DNA of 34,190 bases from Paludibacteraceae bacterium (lineage in GTDB: Bacteria > Bacteroidota > Bacteroidia > Bacteroidales > Paludibacteraceae): assembly GCA_017457295.1 (NCBI GenBank), contig JAFTHS010000001.1, positions 1 to 34,190 on the forward strand. Direction: 5' to 3'. The notes below the pieces were generated by a model that was given only the letters and a program-made list of their open reading frames with translations, was not told the DNA's origin and searched no databases. The stretch's first letter is position 1. The number at the start of each line of letters is the position of its first letter. Positions 1-6,502 of this stretch are shown here, in pieces. The translations under genes and the position numbers were made by a program.

Positions 1-12
1 AAGTCATATATT

Positions 13-60
13 GGCGTTACCACTTGGCATATTGTATGCTCGGCGCGTAACGCCTTTTTT
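13..60 (+). terminator. Rho-independent terminator of an upstream gene
   Basis: GGCGTTAC (13-20) pairs perfectly with GTAACGCC (47-54) across a 26-base loop, and six T follow at once. It lies 50 bases before the first gene, so it probably ends a plus-strand transcript that starts outside the window. Confidence 0.65.
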
Positions 61-109
61 GTGTGCAAATTCTTAAACAATAATAAATAATTTCTAACAT
101 TCAAAAAGT

Positions 110-1366
110 ATGAAGAATTTTAAGTTAATGGCAATTGCCCTTGTGGCAATGTTGGGTTTCTCAGCTTGTGAGAAAGATTGTAATCACGATTTCATCGAGC
201 ATGATTTCACCCAAGACATCGTGGGTACTTGGACTTTCGTGGAAGACGATTTAGCAGAGGCTATGGTAATCAAGGCCGATGGTTCGTTTACCACAACAGG
301 TGTTATGAAAGGTGGTTACCTATACGAGGAGAAAGGTACTATCAAGGTAGTAAACAACAAGGTTACTCTTGCATTCGATGGTGATAAAGATACATTTGAA
401 GGTCGCCTCGAATTCGTAGCAGGCAAATCTTTGTCTCTTGTTATGTTTGACGACAATGACGTTCGTTTGACTTATGATTATTGCGAAAACGACCTATCCG
501 ATGAGATTCTTGGCATGTGGGTATGCAATGATGCATCTACTGATGCTCAGGATATGATGATTCAAACATTCGATAAGAATGGCAAATGCACCTTGACAGG
601 TTATCTTCCATTGGAAGATGATTCTGAACAAGCTAAAAATGAAGCAACTGACTATAAGGTTGTTGGAGACTTGTTGTTTATTACAATTCCTGCTGAAAAG
701 ATTGGTAAAGAAGAGCCTATATATGTTGTAGACAAACTTACCTATGCTCCTGATGGAACTGCTTATGGTGATATATTAACCCTTAAAACTTATATTGAAA
801 TTGATGGTAAATTTGTTGAAAGTGGTTGGTCTTATCTCCGTGTAAAGCAATATCTCAATCTTGATAACAAAGTATATGATTATATTTCAGCATATGTAAG
901 CAACGCAAAGGGTAAAGATGAGGACTTCACTATTGGTGAGAATGTCTTTAATATGTCTACTATTAAAGCGGGTAACTTTGATATGATGTTCCGTTCAGTT
1001 CTCTCTTGTTTTGAGTTTAGTGCTAACTCATTTACATATAAATTCCGCTCTAATGATATGGATATAGAATTTGCAACTCCAATTACTGTTGATGGTAACA
1101 AGGTTACACTTGATATGAGCAAAATGAACCCTGCTTGCCGCACCGTAGTGATGCATATGTTCCAAGATAAAGATGATAGTCAGTTGCATATGTATATGCA
1201 CACAGATGCTTTCATCAACTACTTTGCTAATGTGGAAGTTGCTACTTTGATTGCAATGGGCGAGATTAACCAAACTGACGAGGCTGCTATTGCGAAGGTG
1301 TTTGCTGATATGGAAGCACGCGTAGAGAGCATCAATGTAAGTTTCGTATTGAAGGCACGCAAATAA
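110..1366 (+). CDS. Lipoprotein with two lipocalin-like repeats
   Basis: A 418-residue predicted lipoprotein of unknown function. The N-terminus is a short hydrophobic signal ending in the lipobox FSAC (Cys20), so the mature protein should be lipid-anchored in the envelope. Two repeats near residues 35-125 and 130-235 each begin with an 'I(V/L)G(T/M)W' motif and continue as alternating short beta-like segments, as in lipocalin-like domains of Bacteroidota lipoproteins. The rest, about 240-418, is unrecognised and rich in Asp, Met and Phe. No clear TAnnTTTG promoter box was found upstream. A 12-bp hairpin follows the stop codon, so the gene is probably transcribed alone. The lipoprotein call is firm; the fold is inferred from pattern only. 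Confidence 0.8.
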   Translation: MKNFKLMAIALVAMLGFSACEKDCNHDFIEHDFTQDIVGTWTFVEDDLAEAMVIKADGSFTTTGVMKGGYLYEEKGTIKVVNNKVTLAFDGDKDTFEGRLEFVAGKSLSLVMFDDNDVRLTYDYCENDLSDEILGMWVCNDASTDAQDMMIQTFDKNGKCTLTGYLPLEDDSEQAKNEATDYKVVGDLLFITIPAEKIGKEEPIYVVDKLTYAPDGTAYGDILTLKTYIEIDGKFVESGWSYLRVKQYLNLDNKVYDYISAYVSNAKGKDEDFTIGENVFNMSTIKAGNFDMMFRSVLSCFEFSANSFTYKFRSNDMDIEFATPITVDGNKVTLDMSKMNPACRTVVMHMFQDKDDSQLHMYMHTDAFINYFANVEVATLIAMGEINQTDEAAIAKVFADMEARVESINVSFVLKARK

Positions 1367-1379
1367 TCTTATAGATTAA

Positions 1380-1607
1380 ATAACTACACAATCAGGGGAT
1401 GTACTTAACGGTGCATCCCCTGCTCTAAGGCTTTATTGTCGTGCCTCAACTCGACCAAAACAAACTAGCAGAGACCCTCGTGCGCAAACCAACGACTTGA
1501 TTGCTTCCGCAGAAGCAGAGGACTTTGGTTCTACCGAGGCAGATAATGTACGCTATGCCATCCAAAAAGCGTTAGACGCCATCTTCGCACAACCAAGATA
1601 TTATTAA
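1380..1607 (+). pseudogene. Possible 3' remnant of a gene
   Basis: One frame is open from 1380 to the TAA at 1605-1607, about 75 codons, but has no ATG and runs through the hairpin at 1393-1422. The last 40 or so codons read like real protein: polar, Ala- and Asp-rich, with an amphipathic helix-like stretch 'AIQKALDAIF' close to the end. The stop lies 7 bases before the next gene, a spacing typical of operon partners. The simplest reading is a gene whose 5' part was deleted. I do not recognise the family, and chance openness is possible. Confidence 0.3.
1393..1422 (+). terminator. Hairpin after the first lipoprotein gene
   Basis: CAGGGGATGTAC (1393-1404) pairs with GTGCATCCCCTG (1411-1422), 12 bp with one G-U pair and a 6-base loop. 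It sits 26 bases after the stop codon. The following bases hold only a weak T-run, so it may be a poor terminator or a 3'-end stabiliser. Confidence 0.5.
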
Positions 1608-1614
1608 AAACGAA

Positions 1615-2109
1615 ATGAAAAAGATTATATTCTTAATGATGTTAGTTGCAATCGCAACTACTATCAAGGCACAAAACAACAACGCTACTCTTCTGCAGCC
1701 AGCAGGTAGTTACATCTACTACGGAGATCAAGCGTTCAACCTCAAGCAATGTGTAGATTTCCTTTCTACGCGTCATCAACCAGCTTATAAAACTTTCCAA
1801 AGCGGCTACAAATGTTATCAAGCTGGCTGGGGACTATTTGGCGCAGGTTTAGGTATGGATTTGATAGGATCTCTCGTTATAGCCTTTGGTCCAGAGGAAG
1901 GAAACGCCGCAATGCTCTATTCTGGTATGACTTGTCTCGGATTAGGAGCAGCGGCCGTACTGGCATCAGTACCTACTATCTTCATTGGATACGCTCGCTT
2001 GAATGAGGGCATTGATATGTTCAATCACACTCAGGCAGCAGCTACATCTCAAGCATACTGGACTATCCAAGGCAGCCAAAACGGCATTGGACTAGCCTTG
2101 CACTTTTAA
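1615..2109 (+). CDS. Exported small membrane-like protein, unknown
   Basis: A 164-residue protein of unknown function. Residues 1-19 form a cleavable signal peptide ending in 'IKAQ'. Two hydrophobic, Gly/Ala-rich segments (about 75-100 and 103-128) resemble paired transmembrane or glycine-zipper helices. The C-terminus ends 'IGLALHF'; a terminal Phe is common in outer-membrane beta-barrel proteins, but this protein is too short and too helical for a standard barrel. It follows the possible gene remnant by 7 bases and precedes another lipoprotein gene by 61 bases. I do not recognise the family. Confidence 0.7.
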   Translation: MKKIIFLMMLVAIATTIKAQNNNATLLQPAGSYIYYGDQAFNLKQCVDFLSTRHQPAYKTFQSGYKCYQAGWGLFGAGLGMDLIGSLVIAFGPEEGNAAMLYSGMTCLGLGAAAVLASVPTIFIGYARLNEGIDMFNHTQAAATSQAYWTIQGSQNGIGLALHF

Positions 2110-2170
2110 TCAAACACAACGACTATCTTAATGATATATAGTACTTTACAATAATAATACAAACAACACA

Positions 2171-2485
2171 ATGAAAAAGATTTTATTTGCATTTTTTGCC
2201 GTAGCAGCTCTCGCTTTGACAGGCTGCGAGAAAAAAGGTATTGACATCATGAGCCTTGATGTTACTCAGTTGGACAACACCGAGTTTAAATGCTGGAAAT
2301 GGACTGTTAAAAATTCTGGTTTTATGGATGGTACAGTCTATGTTTGGGACACTGAAGCTAATGTAGTTACAGTACTTCAAGCTACTTACAAAACAGCCCA
2401 ATTAAACCACTACAAACCTGTCATTGCCTACGAGGCAACTCCTGCTGATGACAAAGAGGGTTGCGAATCTAAAAACGAGTTTTAA
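2171..2485 (+). CDS. Small lipoprotein, unknown
   Basis: A 104-residue predicted lipoprotein. The signal ends in the lipobox LTGC (Cys19), followed by a charged 'EKKG'. The mature part (about 85 residues) contains several aromatic and beta-prone stretches and two more cysteines, and ends in a polar tail. No function is recognised. It is followed at once by a hairpin and T-run, so it ends its transcription unit. The signal resembles that of the first gene, but the mature domains do not look alike. Confidence 0.7.
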   Translation: MKKILFAFFAVAALALTGCEKKGIDIMSLDVTQLDNTEFKCWKWTVKNSGFMDGTVYVWDTEANVVTVLQATYKTAQLNHYKPVIAYEATPADDKEGCESKNEF

Positions 2486-2515
2486 GGGCACATTTAGCCC
2501 ACAGATGTGCTTTTT
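2486..2515 (+). terminator. Terminator after the small lipoprotein gene
   Basis: GCACAT (2488-2493) pairs with ATGTGC (2505-2510), extended by two G-U pairs, with an 11-base loop and five T at 2511-2515. It begins directly after the stop codon. Confidence 0.6.
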
Positions 2516-2538
2516 ATCTGTTCTATGTATTGCTCTAC

Positions 2539-2676
2539 TTCCTCACTATGGGGATAGTTCGGGAGCAATACTCGAAGTGCCATTCAAGGCACTTCTTCAT
2601 CTATGCTTGCGCTGATTCCTCAGAGTGGGGACTCTTCGGGTGCTGCGCTCGGAGTGCGTTCCGTCGCACTCCTTCA
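2539..2676 (+). repeat. Two 61-bp tandem copies with covarying hairpins
   Basis: Copy 1 (2539-2599) and copy 2 (2616-2676) align without gaps at an offset of 77 bases, with 42 of 61 positions identical. Each holds a 5-bp stem on a GGGG loop (2545-2558 and 2622-2635) and an 8-bp stem on a 6-base loop (2574-2595 and 2651-2672). Every difference inside the stems is compensated on the other arm: three pairs in the first stem and two in the second. This looks like a REP-type palindromic repeat or a structured RNA, not a coding sequence. Confidence 0.6.
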
Positions 2677-2794
2677 GGTCGCGTAGCACAGAGGAAACTT
2701 TCGGCACAATCGTCTTATCTCGCCCAATGGGCTCAAACGATTAATCGCAAGCGATTTTTCAGCATAGGAAAACTTTTTTCAAAAAAAATACACT

Positions 2795-2832
2795 CACGCG
2801 GGAAGCATAGTAAATACTACACTTCCCGCGTG
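2795..2832. repeat. 38-bp interrupted palindrome
   Basis: Outer arms CACGCGGGAAG (2795-2805) and CTTCCCGCGTG (2822-2832) are perfect 11-bp inverted repeats. Inside them TAGTA (2808-2812) and TACTA (2815-2819) form a second inverted repeat around AA, with CA on the left and CA on the right as the only unpaired steps. It lies about 115 bases before the operators of the island regulator. Possible roles are a protein-binding site, a recombination end or an origin element; I cannot choose between them. Confidence 0.55.
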
Positions 2833-2945
2833 TTGCATATATACTACCGAGTACTATGGCTTTTCAGGCATTTTCGGGATAGACAGAATCATATCCTCCG
2901 TGCTCTTGTTTCCTGCAATAAACATAGAATAATAAACTGACTTTG

Positions 2946-3023
2946 TGTGGAGAAATTCACCACACGAAGGTGCAAATGTGGAGAAATACGCTACACTTAT
3001 GTGCCACAAAAGCAGTAATTTTG
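2946..3023 (+). promoter_or_regulatory. Twin operators and -7 box of the island regulator
   Basis: Two 20-bp sites of form TGTGGAGAAATnCnCnACAC lie at 2946-2965 and 2977-2996, 31 bases apart (about three helical turns). Each has TGTG/CACA-type dyad symmetry; in the first, GTGTGG (2945-2950) pairs with CCACAC (2960-2965). The box TAATTTTG (3016-3023) fits the Bacteroidota -7 consensus, but the expected -33 position (2992-2995) reads TACA and falls inside the second operator. The arrangement suggests autorepression, or activation, by the small regulator encoded 17 bases downstream. Confidence 0.65.
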
Positions 3024-3040
3024 CAGCGAAAAATAAAGTT

Positions 3041-3379
3041 ATGAAACATCAACAGAAAACACCCTTAGACGATCTCGTCTGCAAACATGTCAAACAACTT
3101 CTCAACGAACGCTGTATTAGCGTTCGACAACTGGCAACAGGCATCAATAGAGATCACTCACAACTCAACAAAATCCTACACGGAGAAGCCATTCTTCCCG
3201 CTTATCTCATCGACGAGTTCGCTGCTTTCTTCGAGATAGACCGCATCGCATTAATGAGCGAAACGGAGACTATTTTCCGTATAGACGACCCGAATAACAC
3301 AATACATATCTCCATACGAATACCATCGTTCAATATATACAAACAAGTAATCAAATTTTTAACCCCAATCAGAAAATAG
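3041..3379 (+). CDS. Small helix-turn-helix DNA-binding regulator
   Basis: The protein has 112 residues from the ATG at 3041. An in-frame ATG at 2945 would lie upstream of the -7 box and inside the operators, so the 3041 start is preferred. Residues about 20-65 look like an XRE-type helix-turn-helix: 'ISVRQLATGINRDHSQLNKI' has the two-helix spacing, followed by 'YLIDEFAAFFEIDRIALM', as in lambda-repressor-like domains. The C-terminal 35 residues are unrecognised and end in a basic tail. It probably binds the twin sites upstream and controls the island genes. It is 4 bases from the VapE gene, so the two are co-transcribed. Confidence 0.7.
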   Translation: MKHQQKTPLDDLVCKHVKQLLNERCISVRQLATGINRDHSQLNKILHGEAILPAYLIDEFAAFFEIDRIALMSETETIFRIDDPNNTIHISIRIPSFNIYKQVIKFLTPIRK

Positions 3380-3383
3380 AAAG

Positions 3384-4634
3384 ATGACTAAACAAGAAGC
3401 TGCAATCAAGTACATAACGGAGAATTACTTGGATTATAGGCGATTGAGACATGACATTGTTGCAGATAAACTGCAAATCCGCATGGATTTGGAGGAGGTT
3501 AAAGGCGGGGAGTACTGGCGGGAGATGACGAAACACGACATCAACTCTATCGTGTGTCATTGTGCGCAAGAGTACGATGCAAACATAACGAGTAGAGAGG
3601 TGATGACTGCACTGCAGTCGGATCTTATACCCGATGTACACCCGCTGAGGGAGTATGTGTTTTCGTGTGGAGAATGGACGGAGGAGCAGCCTGATTGGAT
3701 TGATTGGGTCGCGCAGCAGGTGACGGTAAAATCGTTCGGCGATGAGGCTAAAGGCGATAAGGCGAGAGGCGAGGAATTATGGCGCACATGCTTCAAGAAA
3801 TGGTTTGTGGCGATGGTGGCGAGTTGGATGAAAGATGAGGTAGTGAATCATCAGGTACTGGTGCTGATTGGTAGGCAAGGAATATACAAGACTACTTGGC
3901 TCGAACATCTGATGCCGCCACATTTGAGGGCATACGCCTGCAAGTTGGCGAATAGCAACGACCTCAACAAAGATGAACGGCTGCGTATTGCGGAGTTTGG
4001 GCTTATCTCGCTAGATGAGATTGATTCCATGAATAACCGTGAGCTCAATCAACTGAAATCGGTCATTACCGCCACGGATGTGAACGAACGCGCGGCGTAT
4101 GCCTACACCAAAGAGCGACGGGTGCGGTTGGCGAGCTTCTGCGCCAGTGGCAATAGGCGGGATTTTCTCACAGATATTACGGGAAACCGCCGTTGGCTAC
4201 CCTTTGAGGTGGAGGAGATACAAAACCCGTTTTTCACCACCTTGCCCTACGAGCGGATGTATGCACAAGCATGGGCATTGGCACAAGATCCGCTGTTCTG
4301 CTATTGGTTTGAACTGGACGAGATAGAGGTGCTGGAGCAGCACAATCAGCACTTCCGCGATGAGAGCAACGAGGAGCAGTTGTTGCCGATACTCTTTGAT
4401 GTGCCTGCCGAGGGCAAAGGAGAGTTTATGACGACGGCACAGATAAGTGAGCGGTTGGTGAGTTACGGCAACATCAAGAAGCCGATGGCGTTGAGCCGAT
4501 TGGGCATGGTGTTGGGGACAGCTGGATACAAAGCGACAAAACGGAGAATCGGAAACAACCAAACACGTGGATGGATTGTATATCAGAGAGATACGGACGA
4601 GATTTCTGCTTTAAGGAGAATATTAAAAGACTGA
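3384..4634 (+). CDS. VapE/VirE family P-loop ATPase (primase-associated)
   Basis: A 416-residue protein of the VirE family (virulence-associated protein E), with the C-terminal region resembling DUF3874 of Bacteroidota. The P-loop 'GRQGIYKTTW' is near residues 163-172, Walker B 'LISLDEID' near 206-213, and an arginine-rich sensor region 'ITGNRRWLPFEV' near residues 265-276. These proteins are superfamily-3-like helicases found with primases in phages and integrated elements. No primase (Toprim or AEP) domain is visible at the N-terminus. The P-loop has Tyr where the classic motif has Gly before Lys; my recollection is that this is usual in the Bacteroidota branch. It probably acts in replication of the island. 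Confidence 0.85.
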   Translation: MTKQEAAIKYITENYLDYRRLRHDIVADKLQIRMDLEEVKGGEYWREMTKHDINSIVCHCAQEYDANITSREVMTALQSDLIPDVHPLREYVFSCGEWTEEQPDWIDWVAQQVTVKSFGDEAKGDKARGEELWRTCFKKWFVAMVASWMKDEVVNHQVLVLIGRQGIYKTTWLEHLMPPHLRAYACKLANSNDLNKDERLRIAEFGLISLDEIDSMNNRELNQLKSVITATDVNERAAYAYTKERRVRLASFCASGNRRDFLTDITGNRRWLPFEVEEIQNPFFTTLPYERMYAQAWALAQDPLFCYWFELDEIEVLEQHNQHFRDESNEEQLLPILFDVPAEGKGEFMTTAQISERLVSYGNIKKPMALSRLGMVLGTAGYKATKRRIGNNQTRGWIVYQRDTDEISALRRILKD

Positions 4635-4725
4635 TGAGGGACAGCAGGGACAGCAGATTTTATAAACTCGTCCGCGCACGTACGGGGACGAGAAAGAGAA
4701 AAGTGCTGTCCCTGCCGTCCCTCGT
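4634..4725 (+). repeat. Long nested hairpin after the VapE gene
   Basis: Bases 4634-4655 pair with 4704-4725, 22 bp with one A-C mismatch and one G-U pair. The left arm itself contains the 9-base unit AGGGACAGC twice in tandem. The 48-base loop holds a second hairpin, CTCGTCC (4667-4673) with GGACGAG (4686-4692). The structure starts at the last base of the VapE stop codon. No T-run follows, so it is not a standard terminator; it could be an RNA processing or stability element, or a DNA-level cruciform. Confidence 0.55.
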
Positions 4726-4804
4726 GGGAAACAAAAATCGCGGAATACCGCAAGTGCACAAAACAATTAACCCCAAAATATTAACCAAACTAAATTTCAG
4801 AACT

Positions 4805-4990
4805 ATGAACAAGAGTCAAATTCGATTTGCTATGGCAGCACACGCTGCATGGCTTGTAATGAAAAACCCAGTATTAACACGCGTGTATATGGAGCAATGG
4901 GAGAAGATATACCCACGACCATTGTCGGTGGAAGGCGAAGAACTGACACTGTATGGGTATGTGTTTCAGGTGATGTATAAGGCAGCATGA
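4805..4990 (+). CDS. Small protein, unknown (61 aa)
   Basis: From the ATG at 4805 the gene gives 61 residues. The longer frame from 4571 overlaps the VapE gene and runs through the nested hairpin, so its upstream part is unlikely to be real. The protein is mostly helical, with an Ala-rich start and a C-terminal 'LTLYGYVFQVMYK'. That end resembles 'ITLRGYVVAQVFK' at the end of the 103-residue protein at 7769-8080, so the two may share a domain. It lies in the island between VapE and DUF4248. Function unknown. Confidence 0.5.
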   Translation: MNKSQIRFAMAAHAAWLVMKNPVLTRVYMEQWEKIYPRPLSVEGEELTLYGYVFQVMYKAA

Positions 4991-5086
4991 TGTCTCTTGT
5001 CTCTTTCGCGACCATTTCGCGACCACTATAGCACATCGGTGGCATAGATGTACCACATCTCTAAACACTCAACACTAAACACTAAT

Positions 5087-5281
5087 ATGCTCGTATCCTT
5101 TCAATCCCCGGTAGCGGGTCTCATTGGCAAATTGGAGTACAATGGCAAGTTTTACATCCGCAAGATGCATGGTAAATACATCTTGCAGCGTTGTCCCAAC
5201 CGCAAGTCCCACACGCCCACACCCCGCGAACGTGCCAACCAACAACAATTTATTAAGCAGTATAGAAAAACGAAGCAATGA
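5087..5281 (+). CDS. Small basic protein, unknown (64 aa)
   Basis: The ATG at 5087 is chosen over 5048 because the first 13 residues of the longer frame look non-coding. The 64-residue product is basic, with a pattern 'SPVAGLIGKLEYNGKFYIRK', then 'TPTPRERANQQQFIKQYR'. Short Gly-Lys and 'TP...R..NQ..F' patterns like this occur in small phage-associated Bacteroidota proteins (for example DUF6266), but I cannot assign it. It may correspond to the N-terminal half of the proteins at 7769 and 8095. Its stop overlaps the DUF4248 start (ATGA), so translation is probably coupled. Confidence 0.6.
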   Translation: MLVSFQSPVAGLIGKLEYNGKFYIRKMHGKYILQRCPNRKSHTPTPRERANQQQFIKQYRKTKQ

Positions 5282-5457
5282 AGTCCTATACCAAAGCCGA
5301 ACTCTCCCGCGCAGCGGGTGTGAGTCCAGAGACCTTTCGCCGTTGGCTGAAGACCGACCGCGCTTTTCTGGAGGCGAACGGCATCCGCCCTACCACTAAA
5401 CTATTTCCACCCAAAGTGGTGAAGTACTTGTGTGAGAAGTATGATATAGAGATTTAG
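5278..5457 (+). CDS. DUF4248 family protein
   Basis: A 59-residue protein that starts inside the stop of the previous gene (ATGA overlap). 'YTKAELSRAAGVSPETFRRWL' near residues 4-24 is a MerR-like helix-turn-helix, followed by 'PTTKLFPPKVVKYLCEKYDI', the usual DUF4248 ending. DUF4248 proteins are short Bacteroidota-only proteins found beside VapE genes in integrated elements; no biochemical role is known to me. The helix-turn-helix suggests DNA binding. A small hairpin at the stop codon (ACCGCT 5458-5463 with AGCGGT 5474-5479) and a terminator at 5491-5524 close this operon. Confidence 0.75.
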   Translation: MKSYTKAELSRAAGVSPETFRRWLKTDRAFLEANGIRPTTKLFPPKVVKYLCEKYDIEI

Positions 5458-5490
5458 ACCGCTTGTGTTGCGTAGCGGTTAGATGTAAAA

Positions 5491-5524
5491 TGCACTTTTC
5501 TTGCAAAAAAGTGTATTTTTCTTT
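5491..5524 (+). terminator. Terminator of the first island operon
   Basis: TGCACTTTT (5491-5499) pairs with AAAAGTGTA (5507-5515), 9 bp with one G-U pair and a 7-base loop, followed by TTTTTCTTT (5516-5524). It separates the regulator-VapE-DUF4248 operon from the restriction-modification pair. Confidence 0.6.
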
Positions 5525-5605
5525 GCAAGCTGACAAGTTTTAGCAGTTTGATGTAGTAATTTTGCAGCCGATTTCAGAAAAAACAACTTAGTATTAACCC
5601 TTCTG

Positions 5606-5637
5606 TTTGCATAACTCAAAAAAAAGTAGTACTTTTG
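5606..5637 (+). promoter_or_regulatory. Bacteroidota-type promoter of the restriction-modification pair
   Basis: TTTG (5606-5609), 20 bases, then TACTTTTG (5630-5637) matches the TTTG/TAnnTTTG consensus exactly. Transcription should start near 5641-5645, giving a leader of about 20 bases to the ATG at 5664. A second -7-like box, TAATTTTG, lies at 5557-5564 but has no -33 partner. The promoter decides the endonuclease start: an ATG-led frame from 5607 would begin inside it. Confidence 0.75.
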
Positions 5638-5663
5638 CAGACGGAAATAAAAAGCACAGAATT

Positions 5664-6500
5664 ATGGCACAAAAAAATCAATCAAAAAGACTTACCACTC
5701 AACACAAACAATCGCATGGAGTTGTTGGTATCTTTGGAGATGAAGCTAAACAACATGACATTGCTATAGGAGAAATTTCTCACAAAGTTATGGAAATTCT
5801 CACGTCTAAATTTCCTCAACTTACATTTAGATATAGAGATAACATCACGAAACGAGAAATAAACGAAGCACTGCAAAAGATTGATTCGGAATTAGGACAA
5901 ACACTTTTCGTGTCAGACTCCAGTATTATACCAGATGGAGGGATTATTGAAGTACAAGATGACAATGGTAATTGGAGAATAATTTTGGTATCAGAAGCTA
6001 AACACCAAGGAAAGGATATTGAAAACATCAAAAATGGTATATTAGTCGGCAAAAATAATGATCAAGACATTATGACTGCTGGCAATGCTATTGAAAGGTC
6101 GCATAAAAACATCTCGGAAATAGCAAATTTTATGTTAAGTGAATCACACTTCCCTTATGTGTTATTTCTTGAGGGTTCTAATTTTCTAACAGAGACCATT
6201 GTTGTCACACGACCAGATGGTAGAGAAGTAACATTGGAATACCATTCGGGCATGTTGAATCGATTAGACCGTTTGACCGCAGCGAATTATGGCATGCCTA
6301 TCAATACTAACCTATGTGAAAATAAGTTTGTAGCGCATAGAGACAAACATATTATGTTGCAAGCCACTTCAATTTATACACAAGGTAAAGGAGAACGATG
6401 GAAGCCAGAAGATATCCTACAAATAATGCTTGATATTGCTAAAACATCACTTAAAGTATTAGGTAGCGATTTGTTCAACCAATTAACACATACCAAATAA
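5664..6500 (+). CDS. ecoRIR: EcoRI-family type II restriction endonuclease
   Basis: A 278-residue protein (EcoRI has 277). It follows the E. coli EcoRI sequence I remember closely from 'QSKRLTTQHKQS' to the end, with no shift at any key residue. The catalytic set is D91 ('IIPDGG'), E111 and K113 ('SEAKHQGKD'). Recognition residues N141, A142, E144 and R145 lie in 'AGNAIERSHKNISEIANFML', and R200 and R203 in 'LNRLDRL'. The predicted target is GAATTC, cut as a homodimer. Residue 138 is Thr where EcoRI has Ala. The gene is AT-rich beside the island genes downstream, has its own promoter, and is 2 bases from its methyltransferase gene. The family assignment is very secure; the exact specificity is inferred. 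Confidence 0.96.
   Translation: MAQKNQSKRLTTQHKQSHGVVGIFGDEAKQHDIAIGEISHKVMEILTSKFPQLTFRYRDNITKREINEALQKIDSELGQTLFVSDSSIIPDGGIIEVQDDNGNWRIILVSEAKHQGKDIENIKNGILVGKNNDQDIMTAGNAIERSHKNISEIANFMLSESHFPYVLFLEGSNFLTETIVVTRPDGREVTLEYHSGMLNRLDRLTAANYGMPINTNLCENKFVAHRDKHIMLQATSIYTQGKGERWKPEDILQIMLDIAKTSLKVLGSDLFNQLTHTK
5980..5987 (+). promoter_or_regulatory. Possible internal -7 box in the endonuclease gene
   Basis: TAATTTTG matches TAnnTTTG inside the endonuclease gene. No TTTG lies 19-21 bases upstream, so support is weak. In E. coli the EcoRI methyltransferase is driven by promoters inside the endonuclease gene, which is why the site is recorded. Confidence 0.25.
6323..6330 (+). promoter_or_regulatory. 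Second possible internal -7 box in the endonuclease gene
   Basis: TAAGTTTG matches TAnnTTTG, 173 bases before the methyltransferase start. The -33 position lacks TTTG. It is a candidate for separate methyltransferase transcription only. Confidence 0.25.
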
Positions 6501-6502
6501 TA

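Larger units (their letters stand above)
2516..2945. other. Palindrome-rich non-coding region
   Basis: No convincing gene is present. Besides the tandem covarying repeat it holds GCCCA/TGGGC (2722-2732) nested inside ATCGT/ACGAT (2709-2713 and 2737-2741), an ATCG/CGAT hairpin near 2744-2755 followed by T-rich sequence, and the long palindrome at 2795-2832. The 136-codon open frame at 2530-2940 translates to Ser/Arg/His-rich, low-quality protein and crosses all these hairpins. The stretch separates the ordinary chromosomal genes from the phage-like island and may hold its left boundary. Confidence 0.5.

Noticed and set aside
2530..2940. 136-codon open frame
   Set aside because: It crosses several palindromes and the covarying repeat, and its product has non-protein-like composition.
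2945..3040. Upstream start for the island regulator
   Set aside because: It would begin inside the first operator and before the -7 box.
5607..5663. Longer start for the EcoRI-like endonuclease
   Set aside because: The extension begins inside the promoter and lies upstream of the predicted transcript start; the shorter form aligns with EcoRI residue 1.
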